The notes beneath the pieces are model-generated. The model had not been told where the DNA came from. It saw only the letters and a list, made by a program, of their open reading frames with translations, and ran no database searches. From NCBI GenBank assembly GCA_030704615.1, contig CM060732.1, positions 39,537,053 to 39,601,052 on the forward strand: a stretch of 64,000 nt of DNA, in the 5' to 3' direction. The first letter of the stretch is position 1, and the number at the start of each line of letters is the position of its first letter. This DNA is from Takakia lepidozioides (taxonomy: Eukaryota; Streptophyta; Takakiopsida; Takakiales; Takakiaceae). Both the position numbers and the translations under genes were made by a program. Shown in pieces: positions 21,310-32,304 of this stretch.

Positions 21310-23301
21310 CTCGAGAGAGATGAGCTACGTGACTGACGCTCTTGTGAAGATAAGACGGTTCAGGTGTCAAACTAAACTTGACACCTGATTTAACACTTGA
21401 CCTAAATCCAAGTGTTAAATACAAATAACTAGCTTTATTCTAGTTAGTTTCACACTGTGCTTATTTAACTTGACAACCAGCACAGGACTGCTGGGACCCA
21501 GATGGCTATAGTAGAAGGGACACAAGCTCCACACAAACTGCAAACTTTGGCTCTTACAGACTCTACCAGCACCGAACTGCTGGGACCCTGGTGGCTATAA
21601 TAGAGAAGTCTTATGCTCCACACAGGCCAACCGTACCTGCGCCCAGCAGAACCCACAACAATACCCAATTACAATGCATGTTCAGATATTGCAAAGTACA
21701 GGCCTTGCCTACCCTCAACGATATAACGCCAGGGATATCCCTCTGAGCTGGAGCCCAAAGAGCAACAAGGGGAGATTGAGATCTGACCCTGCCCGAAGGA
21801 TCTTGTGGCTAGCTGTGTCATACTCCCCAAACCCAATATTACGCCTCACTGACAAGCAACCCTGGTAAGCTACGCAACCAGTAACCTCTTTCACATTCCT
21901 ACCGCTTATTGTATGCTTACGCAACACTCGCCCACTTACTCTGCTAAGTTGCTCTTCTCCCTTTCTAGCAACTCGCTTCAAAGTTATTATATCTTATGTT
22001 GCCTTCTAGTACTAACCCCAATCGATATCAGCACCCATTACAATAGCACATATTACTCCCCCTTGTAGAACCAAAAAAAATCCCCTCAATCTCATGAAAG
22101 CACCCACCAAGGCTGCCACTCCAGATCTATAGTGCAATGCCTCTTGTTTGCCTTTGTCTTGAATTTGCACTATGACATACTAACCCCAATCGATATCAGC
22201 ACTCATCACAATAGCACATATTACTCCCCCTTGCAGGAAAAAAATAATTCTCGTCAATCTCATGAAAGCATCCATCAAGGCTACCACTTCAGATCTATAG
22301 CTACCAATCACCAGCTACTTACGCCTAGACTACTATCCAGCACACAGAGGCAACCCGTAAAATGGAAGTTTAGAGTATGCAACATTATCCATGTTAACGA
22401 TCTTACTCTTGGTAGGCACCAAAATAAGGAACAAACTCTTCGCTGTCAGTTACAAGCACTATGTAACCCCCTATATTACAGAGACATTGATGCCAATAGT
22501 AATCTTACATCCTTGCAATCTGCAATCTTGCAAGCAAGCAATGCCTCTTCAGAATTACATCTATGCACACAGTTCATTATATATCAGAAAAAAAACCACT
22601 TACCGTGGCCCACAACCCAACTGCCTTGACATAAATAGGCCCCATTCACAAGCCCCCCTCTAAGAAGCAAAAAAACTTCTAGACAACACAAACCTCTTCA
22701 TATTAAAGAATGCAGGAGCCTCCACACAAAAAGTCGTTACAGAATCACTTCTAAATTTGTATCTCAGTGCCTACAGCCCTATGCACTCACGAGAAACAAC
22801 TACAAATGCCTGCATCCCCACGCACCTTAAAATTCACCTCCAAATTGTTGAGATTCACATCAGCCCTTATCCAAAACTACTTATCATTCATTTATATATG
22901 CCCTCACACCCGGACGATATAGCCCTTACCCCCGATATTCTACAACAAATTGTGGGCTTTGCTAACAACCCACTCCATTCCTTATCCGCAATCCTCCTTG
23001 CAGGTGACTTCAACAGAGACTTATCTATGCTGGGCAGATTACATGATGGTGTACACTTCCCTCCCTCTCCAAAAGACATACAATGGACAACCTTTACCCA
23101 AACGCATGGATTCCAATACATCACTACAAACCAGGTGTCAAGTTAAATAAGCACAGTGTGAAACTAACTAGAATAAAGCTAGTTATTTGTATTTAACACT
23201 TGGATTTAGGTCAAGTGTTAAATCAAATGTCAAGTTTAGTTTGACACCTGAACCGTCTTATCTTCACAAGAGCGTCAGTCACGCAGCTCATCTCTCTCGA
23301 G
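21310..23301. mobile_element. Foldback-like element with ~168-bp terminal inverted repeats
   Basis: The left end (21310-21478) and right end (23134-23301) are inverted copies starting with CTCGAGAGAGATGAGC. Each end is built from nested palindromes: CAGGTGTCAA...TTGACACCTG, TTTAACACTTG...CAAGTGTTAAA, and ACTAG...CTAGT. The interior holds a LINE endonuclease fragment and no transposase that I recognise. The long structured ends suggest a foldback or MULE-like non-autonomous element. Flanking copies are 174 bp long instead of a short target-site duplication. Confidence 0.75.
22757..23130 (+). pseudogene. APE-endonuclease fragment of a LINE inside the foldback-like element
   Basis: The frame reads KLLIIHLYMPSHPDD, ILQQIVGFANN and then AILLAGDFNRDLSMLGR, which is the G-D-F-N motif of APE-type LINE endonucleases. 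It starts without an obvious N-terminal N motif and stops at the right inverted repeat. A second unassigned frame at 22132-22629 may be an upstream part of the same LINE. Confidence 0.55.
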
Positions 23302-23311
23302 TTGAGCCTGC

Positions 23312-23485
23312 GCGACCGAGCTCCTTCATCGCTTTAGAACTGAGTGTGCTTATGTAGGGGTATAGGTTGTTGTGGGGTGGAGTCCCCATAGCTTGGGGTG
23401 CCCCTGGCTCGACTATTATCTTAAAGAGTGATGTTGATGGATTTCATGTTTCTTGTGTGAACAGTGTCCTTTCAAGCTTTCTATC
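23312..23485 (-). pseudogene. Second copy of the methyltransferase motif IV segment
   Basis: Direct repeat of 21135-21308. It codes the same KIIVEPGAPQAMG stretch and has the same TGA (23444-23446), so the stop predates the duplication. It is cut on the left by the inverted-repeat element and on the right by an LTR piece. Confidence 0.75.
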
Positions 23486-23490
23486 TATTG

Positions 23491-23573
23491 TGGCAGACTA
23501 CTTTATTGTGCATATATGTGTGGTGTGGTTTGGACAGCGATGTAGTTGTGTAGCGATACGTATGCGCACGACA
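23491..23573 (+). mobile_element. 83-bp LTR fragment of the PHD-type Ty3 element
   Basis: Matches the first 83 bp of the LTR at 1-223, in opposite orientation, beginning with TGGCAGAC. No polypurine tract precedes it; instead the methyltransferase frame does. It diverges from the other copy after GCGCACGACA. Confidence 0.8.
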
Positions 23574-23610
23574 TGGTTGAGTCCGCATGCTCCAGGAGTT
23601 TGTGGTAAGT

Positions 23611-23982
23611 TCAGGTAGAACCATGTCTTTGCCTTCGCAGCTCGGCGGATAAGGACCATATATACTGATCAGTATGGTTATTTGGGGATTTCCATTCATG
23701 CAGATGTGTGGCTCGTAGAAGATCGTGTGAGTCCGTAGTGTAAGTGGCTGCCACGACCATGTGCCAGTGTGTGGTGCCCATAATCCAGTAGTCCACATGT
23801 GTCGGGTCTGATCCCCATTCACGGACCATGACAACGCCAGTAGGAAGACCATCAAGCCAAATGTTGGCTCTGTACCTATCACTACAACAGATGAGCGTTT
23901 TTATGACTTCACATATGACTATTTTTTCAGTCTTATATGCGTTCATGACTACATCACTATGTAGTGAAAAAAGCCCTGTCAT
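23611..23982 (-). pseudogene. Unidentified frame, possibly methyltransferase motif I region
   Basis: A 123-codon minus frame includes NIWLDGLPTGVVMVREWG and SDPTHVDYW. C5 methyltransferases have a motif I of the form L-x-L-F-D-G-x-x-T-G followed by a Leu-rich helix, and this would be the correct side for the N-terminal part of the 20783-21308 fragment. The resemblance is short, so this is a weak call. The part above 23880 lies in transposon-end sequence. Confidence 0.3.
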
Positions 23983-24490
23983 AACGACTAGTCTTTAGGA
24001 CTGCATTTTGCAAGTAATATCCATGACTGCTTACGTGGCACCTGGAGTCCTGCTGCAGAGAGGGTTGCAGTCACAACTATATGACTAATATATGACTACA
24101 TTGTCTGTTGAGCGTTGCCTACATGGAGAGGCTTCAGCGGGACATGTGCGCCACTGCGTAAGCGACACGTCATGCATTCGTCAGGGGATCATATGACTAT
24201 ATGTCTGCAAAGTGATGATTACATGGAGAGGCGACGGATGGACACGTGCGCCACTGCGAATTTGACATGTCATGACTTCTTGCCATGATCATATGACTAT
24301 ATGTCTGCACAGTGATGCCTACATGGAGAGGCGCTAGCGGGACACGTGTGTTATGGCAGATTTCACATGTGGTGACTACATGACTTGCTCATATGACTAC
24401 AGAGATGTCTACGTGGAGAGTTGTTAGCGGGACACCTGTTGCACTTGAGATGTGACATGTGGCACACAGACAAAATATATAACTAGCATA
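23880..24490. repeat. Transposon end: CACTA-like terminus and subterminal repeats
   Basis: CACTACAACAG at about 23888 resembles CACTA-superfamily termini. After it come four to five imperfect copies of a roughly 80-bp unit (ATGACTA..., then CTACATGGAGAGGC, GGACACGTG, CACTGCG, GACATGT). Subterminal repeats of this kind are transposase-binding regions in CACTA elements. Related ATATGACTA motifs occur at 29990-30230 beyond the gene. Confidence 0.55.
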
Positions 24491-25465
24491 TATGACTACG
24501 GATCTTTACACGTGGTGAAAATATGGATAAAGAATGTCGTGTCATATACTGCCACGTGTTCTGGTTTGAGCAGGTGTGATGCCACGTGTCATCAAGATTG
24601 TTTTCCGAAATAGTTTATATTTTAATTTTTAGTTTTCATTGAATATTTAAAAGAACAGGGGGATTGCAGCCTTGGAAAACTTTATTACATGGTATTATTT
24701 TTAATAATATTATGTAAAATGAAAGTGGATTAAATGATTTAAATTCTTTATTACATGGTGAAATTCCAACATGAAAACAGAATGGATCCCTCCTGCATAC
24801 TATCAACCACAAGGAGAATGAAAATAGTCAACTACATGGGAATACAAGCCCTATAAATCACATTACAAAAATCCAAATGAGACCAATGTCCCAATGGACA
24901 CCTCAAAGGCCACAAGGTCAAAAAATCCATGCCTCAAAAGGCCCAGCAAAAAACAAGCAAGCCCACACATGGGCTGAATTGTTGTAGCTAGTATGTTCTG
25001 GTGCTATTAGAATCAAGAACTCTGTTAAACAGTGCAATACTGACTATCCCTTCCACAGCTCCATAAGTTTCAGTAACTTTAGACTCCAAAGTGTTGTCTG
25101 GTCAACCACCTGCCCCAACTCGGTATGTTTCCTAACACCATTCACATATGGTAGAGGGGTGTTACTGACACATGCCTCTTTGATGTACATATAGGCATAA
25201 TCAAGGGGCACAGCGGGGTACCCGTAACCCACAGCCCTACTCCAACTTTCTTGCGTTTGGGTTCATATCCAATAGCCAAACCTCGTCACCCACCCTGAAC
25301 TGTGATCCCAACTCCATACAAAAAAGAACACGATGTGAAAACCTATGACATACACACAATGACTAGGACACTCAACGTTTGCGAATTAAAGATAGTCCCA
25401 AGGTTGGAAAAAATAAAACAAACAAGACAAGGGCCTGGACTTACTCCATTTGCAGTCTCGAGTGG
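24491..25465. other. Mostly unassigned; short ORF 25044-25232
   Basis: AT-rich sequence lies between the transposon end and the gene 3' end. A minus frame at 25044-25232, with GDEVWLLDMNPNARK just upstream of it, could be a remnant of another element exon. I cannot name it. Confidence 0.4.
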
Positions 25466-28400
25466 TTATGAGACCTCTTTTGGGGGGCTACTCGCCGGGT
25501 CGACACTCTTGCCCTTGGTCTGTACCGGCTTGTCGACAATATCACCTTTGTTTGTCACAAGTTCCTGTGTCACAGACCAAAGAACAACCAGGAAAACAAT
25601 GAGCAAACATGAATAGTGAATAGAAAACAAAATCCAAGTATGAATCAAACAAAAAAAGCCAACATGAAAACCTGCAAAGAAAACCTAGCATTAATCAAGC
25701 AACCGAGGAGAAGCATCCAGGAAAGCAATGCCATGAATGAACCCACAAAATTTGTAGCCTCTGGAGCATTGTCAGAATGTTTGTACCTTCACAGTAGCAG
25801 CGTTGTATGGTTGTTGTTCGAAAACAGGCCGAGACTCCAAAAACTTGGGAATACTGGCAGCTTTCGATGCCTTCCACAAGAAAGGCCACAACACCTCTGT
25901 TAGATACTCATCAGTTGGTGAATCTGGTTGCACTTTCCATGGCTCTGGAAAAATCCCACTGAAGGGAGGATTGTTTGCCGCCTTTCTTGGTGTGTCGTCA
26001 ACAAGAACAGTGTCCTCATAAGTCCATTCTGGCCAGTCTGCCCACACTCTAGACAAGTTCTTGAAATATACTGGCTTTGAATCAGACCCCTTACGGCATG
26101 AGAAGACTGGATCCTCGTCACAGTGAAGGGCATCCCACTGGAAAACCAGCTTAGTGTGGGCTGCAAAAATATACTCCACCATTGGGAAGAAGTTGTGAAC
26201 TTGGCAACAAGACCACACCGCCACCTCAAAGTGTTCAAAACACTTTTGCAAAAAGTCATAACAGCGTGGTCTCAAAACTACCATCTTCTTGCCACACATC
26301 TTTCCCACAAAACCTTTGGGAAGGGATGCAGTCCCATTAGCAGAATGAAAAGATTCACATAACATACCATTCAAGTCCAGAATTAGTAAATGCTTCCTCG
26401 CTGGTCCAGGAAGTAAACTGTCATTTGGCTTCAACATGTGAGCAGGAGAAATTAAAGCAACCCGCTTGTTTGTTTTGTCCCCGTTTGCATCTTCCTCCCC
26501 ATTTAAACTCCCACATACCTGCATACCAGAATCCGGTGTGTCAGGCGGCTCTGTCACCATTGCCCCCTGGACTGCTACTGTCTTTGTATGTGGCAAGGGC
26601 TGAATTTCCACGTGTACCTCACAGCTCGCCTTCCCTGTATCCTGCTGCTGCTCGGTCAAATTCAAAAGATCATCAGTGACAGGAAGACATAAGGGCTTAG
26701 AGTGAGCACCAGTTACCATCTGAAATTGGGATTCCAAACATTTTGATACTGTCACAACAGACGCATCCATTGTAGATGTCATTGGTCCTGGGCCTGGTAG
26801 ATTAATCCCCAATCTGACCACAATGGCTTTCTGGTACTCAATCATGCTCTACATCTGTAATTTTAAGTCTACCATGTCACGTCCTTGGGATTCCACCAGT
26901 TTGTCCAAGCCATCCATCCTGCCAACTACTGTAGAATATGCAAGACTTCCCTCCTGCCAATCCATGAAAACTTGCCCAAGTATGAACCAAACAAAAAAAC
27001 CTAGCATGAACAACCACTGGAAAGAAAACCCAGGCCAAAAGCCTTGAAAAAAACCCTAGCAACCTATGATGCAGCAACCACTTTAGCAAATGTGGAAAAC
27101 ACACTTACCCGCCTGTCACTCCCAGCTGACAACCGTGACACTGAACCCTCTTGAATTTCATATAATGTAGGAGGGCACCCTGATAGGGTTTCCTGCAAAA
27201 GCAATGTGAGGGCTGACTATATACACATAGCAATTCAATGAGGAACAAAAATACAGAGTCGTGATGATGCCACTTACCAAGCGTGCTTCCACCATTGCCT
27301 TCCCACCACGGCCAGTCTTGGTAGGATTCTGAATTGCACCATTTGCCTTCTTCATGTTGCCCGACACTTTGTGGAACACCTCTGTCTGCCAGTAACTTAC
27401 AAGCTTGTTCCATACCTCGTCAGATACAGTAATGGGTTTCCCCTTACCACCCAACCATGCAGTGTGTGCTTCATAACGCTGGCTCTTTATTATTATGCCA
27501 ATTGTTTGTTTTAGGTGGAAGTCTTTTAACTTGTGTGGCGTATATGAAAATAGCTTAGCCAGGTGATCTCTGATTTCGTATACAAGTTCATCAGAGTGGT
27601 TGTTGATGGCAAGGGAACAATCTAGCTTGCGATAAGCCTGTCTTTAAGGGCAGCGTGCCATACATTCCGGGTCTAACCATACGGGGCTCCTTTGAGGTTC
27701 GTCACAATCACCGTGGGAGGAAGACCTGCAGCTATTCTCTCTTCCTTCACCTTGGCAGCTTCAATTTTGGCTGAGCTATTAACCCTCCTTAAAGCATTGG
27801 TTTTATCATTCTTTGAAACGGCACCCTCCCCTCCTTCAGAGACCTCCATGCGCACAGGAGAATTCACAGCAGGATCCTGCCAAGTAGGGACTGGTGGCCA
27901 TGGCTGTTGGCCAGAAGGCCAAAGACCATACTAGCTATACTGTCCATAAGCAGGAGGATATTCCAGTGGCCTGCCACCCCCATAGCTGGTGGAGGAGGAT
28001 ACTGGCCGTACTGCCCATATGGAGGAGCACCATATTGACCCTGACCATACTGAGTGCCAGATTGTGAGTACTGAGGCATACCATAATAAGGTGGGGGTAC
28101 TGGTGGCACAGAACCCAAAACGATGGGAGAGTTAGGGCCACCTCCTACGTTCTTCTGGGCGCCATCTCCATTGCTAGCAGCAGGGATCGTGGATCCAGTG
28201 CGCTTGTGCTTGCCCTGAAATTTTTTTCCCCTAGTACAATGTGGGTGATTACATATACATATAGGCAACAAGCAGCAAATCCTTGAATTCAAGATAACAA
28301 ACTGGAAGCACATATGATTTGTAAAGACAAGATTACCCAAAACTCAGTATGATCTTGGGCAGTAAATCTCCCAAATTTGATTGGCCCCAATGATGTCCTC

Positions 28401-29561
28401 CCAGTACATTTTTGAACCCTCTTAGGTATGGGGTGTTCCTGAAATCCATAGCAAGAATTCAAAGGGACAAACCTGATGGGTCCATGAGAAGTATCCCTCC
28501 AAGTTTTACTGATATTCTGGGTGCATAAGTAACCCAAGTATCTCTATAAGTAGCCATTGTAGCTTAGTACCAGGACGTTGGTTTCATGGGGCAAAGAATT
28601 TGAACACACCTGAAGTCTACATTGGGCTGACATCATGCATTTGGCACTTCAACTTGTCTAGTGGAAATCGTTTGTGATTGTGCCTTAGCTGACCCCTGCA
28701 TTGTCTAACTTCCCTGTCTTGACAGACATACCCTATCTCTTCATGATCTTACCATACCCTATCTCTTCGTGATTTTACCAAAAACATACATAATTTGAAT
28801 CATGGTCATTGTGAAGAACTATAACTCACAGACGGAGAAGGTGTTCGTAGTGTAGATTATGGGTGTTTTTGTCCTGCGACATGATCCTGGGCATGTTCTC
28901 CTCGGCTCGCCGTGGCATCCGCCGACGACGCACTCACCTCGCACTGGCGTGGGAGGAGTGGATCGTCCTCATCATCCTCAGAAGAGCCCTCATGCAGAAT
29001 CGTAGTCTTCATCGTCTTCAGTCTGGCACTTTGCCTTGCAGGACCTTGATCCCTACCTTTTTCTTTTGGAGCGCGTGGCTTGCGAGGACGTTTCGCTCCC
29101 GCAAGCCTGCACAAACACCTCCATGACCTCCCTCTCAAACAATCACAAACAAATGCAAGCATACATACCCTGATACTCTTAAGTCTACGCTGAACCACAG
29201 CCGCATCCTACCAGACTAGACATGGCTGCCCACGAATGACAGCTGACATCTCCTGCCTAATGACACACCCTCCTCAAACCTAATCGTCACTCACTGCATG
29301 TTGTTTGCCTCTCTGTTTGTACAAATCGCAGCTACTCGCCCCCATTTGTGCTATGAAGCTTATGAGAGCTGTAGGAAGGTGAGAGGATAAGGCGAATCGC
29401 GTGTTTAGTGGGTGAGTAACCAAAGTCAGGAACTAGACTCACCCATCTATCGACTGCCTGAACGTTGCTTCCACCTCCTTTATGGCAGCAATCCGGCGCT
29501 CTCGGAACTTCTCGTACTCGGTGAGAGGGACTGTCACTTCGAAGACCTTCCGCTTCACCAT
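25466..29561 (-). pseudogene. Seven-exon CACTA-like element gene fused to a NIF/FCP1-type phosphatase domain
   Basis: Exons 29443-29561, 28938-29106, 28337-28516, 27278-28214, 27109-27192, 25787-26953 and 25466-25564 all have GT-AG borders and compatible phases, giving about 915 codons. The ATG at 29559-29561 begins MVKRKVFEVTVPLTEYEKF. Exon 2 is basic then acidic (KRPRKPRAPKEK, EDDEDD). Exon 4 starts with a Gly/Tyr/Gln/Pro-rich stretch, then a block like the plant Transposase_24 (En/Spm) region (RYEAHTAWLGGKGKP, WNKLVSYW). A coiled coil leads to an NLI-interacting-factor phosphatase domain: LLILDLNGMLCE, EVAVWSCCQVHNF, VLVDDTPRKAANNPP. Family enzymes use D-x-D at the first motif; here it is D-L-N. 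TAG at 26849-26851, 27673-27675 and 27931-27933, plus single-base shifts near 27998 and 27623, break this copy. The fusion could be transposon capture of a host phosphatase. Confidence 0.7.
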
Positions 29562-30340
29562 GGATACTCAGAAACGACACTTACACATGCAGAAGATATA
29601 GAAATAGCACATTGGCAGCTAGTGCAAAACAAGAGACAATGCACTGTGCGTAGCATGCAAAGAGGGTAGGGGTGACGTTCAAAGCATGTACAGTGCAGGT
29701 GACGACCGGATGCGTAGGCGTAGAATAGATGACCGTCTATGGCGAATGGAAGAAGCTTATGCCACAAGGAATGGACATACAAAAATGCTATGCAGCTGCG
29801 ATGAGTGTCATGGAGGAAAACTATTGTTGTTGGAAACAGTGAGGAATCATTACATGATACACGGGAGGGATCCTCTTCTCCGACGATGTTCTCTTCCGGT
29901 ACGATTGTCACTTTCCCTTCAGCATTTTAGTTTGAATTTTGAATGCAACGATCCTCTTCTCCACATGTCGACATTTCGTTGGGTGATTGTAGTCAAGAAG
30001 TCATAAGATATAGAGGTGACTATGACTACTTCACTTCCGTTATCACTTTAATTAATGCACATGTCGTGTTTTCATTGGTAATGTGTAGTCATGTAGTCAT
30101 ATATGACTAACTAAGTGACTGCAACTATGACTTCAATGGCTACAAATGTCGTATTTTGATTGGGTGTATATTCATAAGATACATACGTAAATATGACTGC
30201 ATCACTGCAACGGCACCGTGCCTCCCATGTCATAATATGAACAAGTGTCACATCGTTGTTGGTCCACTCACAAGATGAATATTGGGGTGCAGGGATGTGA
30301 ATATTCAGATGATGAAGATGAAGGCCCTGCGGCACAGCGG
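29562..30340. repeat. Presumed other end of the CACTA-like element
   Basis: 29990-30230 contains repeated ATATGACTA, GTAGTCAT and ATGTCGT(A/G)TTTT motifs like those at 23890-24480. A clean inverted terminus matching CACTACAACAG was not found, so the right boundary is uncertain. No coding sequence is convincing here. Confidence 0.45.
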
Positions 30341-30349
30341 GAGCCCAAT

Positions 30350-30950
30350 ATCACAGAGAACGCAGAGAGGGCAAACCATGCAACAATAGGTCAAAGAATA
30401 AGGTGCCCTCACCACCACAGAACCAGCTAACTTCATAATGACAACATGCATTTAGGGCCGAGTCTGATGAGAGGGAAAAATAGGCTGCATAGGTCAAAGA
30501 AGAAACTGACAGAATTCAACATGCACTCAATGCTGAGTCTAATGAGAGGGAAAAACAGGCAATAGTATGTCAAAGAAGAAGGTGCCCTCACCACCACCTA
30601 GAATGCTAATTTTCAGAAAATTCAACATACATTCAGGGCCGAGTCTGATGACAGGGCAAAACAGGCTGCTATAGATTAAAGAAGAAGGTGCCCTCACCAC
30701 CACCCAACCACCCAACCACCTCACTTCAGAATTTATCATGCGTTCATGGCCGAGTCTAATGAGAGGGCAAAACAGGCTGCAAATAGGTTGAAGAAGAAGG
30801 TGCCCTCACCACCAGCTAACTTTAGGGTTTAACATGTATTCACGGTTGAGTCTGATGAGAGGGCAAAACAGGCTGCAATAGGTCAAAGAAGAAGGTGCCC
30901 TCACCACCACCCAACCAACGTACTTACAGAATTAAACATGGTCAAAAACT
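30350..30950. repeat. Tandem array, unit about 105 bp, five to six copies
   Basis: Units contain AATTCAACATGCATTC, GGCCGAGTCTGATGAGAGG, AAAACAGGCTGCAATAGG and AAGAAGAAGGTGCCCTCACC. Spacing varies (about 100-115 bp) because of CCACCCAACC expansions. It may derive from an exon of the adjoining element gene, as one strand stays open within units. Confidence 0.8.
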
Positions 30951-30990
30951 AAGTTTGTAAGACTCGTAGGAAAGGTTATGTGACTTACCT

Positions 30991-30994
<4 letters not shown>

Positions 30995-31053
<59 letters not shown>
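30995..31053. repeat. (GA)n microsatellite
   Basis: Nearly uninterrupted AG dinucleotides with one C. On the minus strand a frame at 31206-31060 (SHEEDDMDSADKLEP, KRPARTATPTKEANK), preceded by a TTAG acceptor-like site, looks like an exon of an element gene running into this repeat. Confidence 0.9.
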
Positions 31054-31488
31054 ACAAAGAGGTCTTAGGGATCCCACCGCCATCTTGTTAGCCTCCTTAG
31101 TGGGGGTGGCAGTCCTAGCAGGCCGCTTGGTAGAAGTCATTTGTGGACGAGCTGGCTCAAGCTTGTCAGCACTGTCCATGTCATCTTCCTCATGCGAAAC
31201 TAACACATAAAGAACAAAATAGCCCCTATACGTGATGAACATGTTACCCTATAAGCGTGGTTTTTTTCTCACGTTGTGCTCACATGGCCCTTTTCATAAT
31301 AGGCATGAGAGTGGGCAGTGAGGCCTAAGCTTAAATTTAAGATCATCACCCATGGATAATTTCACACGGTGAAACTCTGTACCAACTAGTCTGAGAAGAA
31401 ATCACATTGTAGCTGAAATGATGAATATGTCACTTTTAAAGGCCCTACCCATGTATATTTTTATAGAGCAAAACGCCTCTCATTTTTT

Positions 31489-32097
31489 AATAATAGGGTC
31501 ATGAATGCACGCGCGGGCCCCGCCAGTACGGCCTCTGGGGTGAGCTCATAAGCCCACCACCCATTCACCGGGTAGGCCAGATTCTGAAATTTTTCTAAAT
31601 CCTTATTCATCTACCGTGGCGGACATTCTAGCGGACTAGGCAGACCCTCCAACAGACCGACTCAACCTTCTAGCGGACAGACAGGCAGACCGGCACCCCT
31701 CCAGCAGACCGACGAGCAGACTAGGCAAACCCCCCTCCAGCAGACCGGCAGACCCTTCGACAAAATATATATTTAATAACACGCATCACTGCCGCAATAC
31801 AACCTGACAGGATTTGAACACCAAACCTCGTGTTTATTATTCATTGCTCTTAACTATTACACTACCCGCCACTTTCTGTAATCCCTCGCAATAACTAATG
31901 CTTTACGTGCATATTGTGGGCCCCCAACAGACTAGCTCATGTGTTTTGTAGGCCCCAACAGACTAGCTTGCCGGACAGACCCAACAGCAGTAGACTGGCC
32001 GGGTAGGGGCGCTCCCACCCTCCGCGACCCCCTCTGCTACACGCGGGCCCCGCCGCAGCCACACGCGCGGGCATTCATGACCCTATTATTGTTGAAT
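31489..32097. mobile_element. MITE-like element with ~25-bp inverted ends and a tRNA-like core
   Basis: TAATAATAGGGTCATGAATG at the left end is matched in reverse complement by CATTCATGACCCTATTATTG at the right end, each followed inward by CGCGCG and GGGCCCCGCC. The interior is rich in repeated CAGACCGGCAGACC-type motifs. It carries no reading frame and lies in otherwise gene-free DNA. Confidence 0.75.
31800..31880 (-). ncRNA. tRNA-like sequence with pol III box-like motifs
   Basis: On the minus strand GGGTAGTGTAATAGTTAAG resembles a D-arm with an A box, and GGTGTTCAAATCCTGTCAGG resembles a T-arm with a B box. The two are about 35 bp apart. The sequence does not form a full cloverleaf by eye, so a tRNA-derived repeat is more likely than a working tRNA gene. 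Confidence 0.45.
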
Positions 32098-32304
32098 GAG
32101 AAGCGAGCAAAACTCTCTCCCCTAACAACTAGTTCAATTATATATTGAGATATGCATTTGTAGTGTGAAACTCTGATCCCTGAAGAGAAGTTGGGTAGCG
32201 TGCAGTTATGATGCTCACAAACAAAAAAATATGAAAAAATATTCTTGAGATGCCCAAAGAAAATCGCACAAGTTTTTTAACACAAGTTTTTTAACACAAG
32301 TTTT

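Noticed and set aside
31800-31880. Functional tRNA gene
   Set aside because: A and B box-like motifs exist but the acceptor and anticodon stems do not pair convincingly and it sits inside a repeat element.
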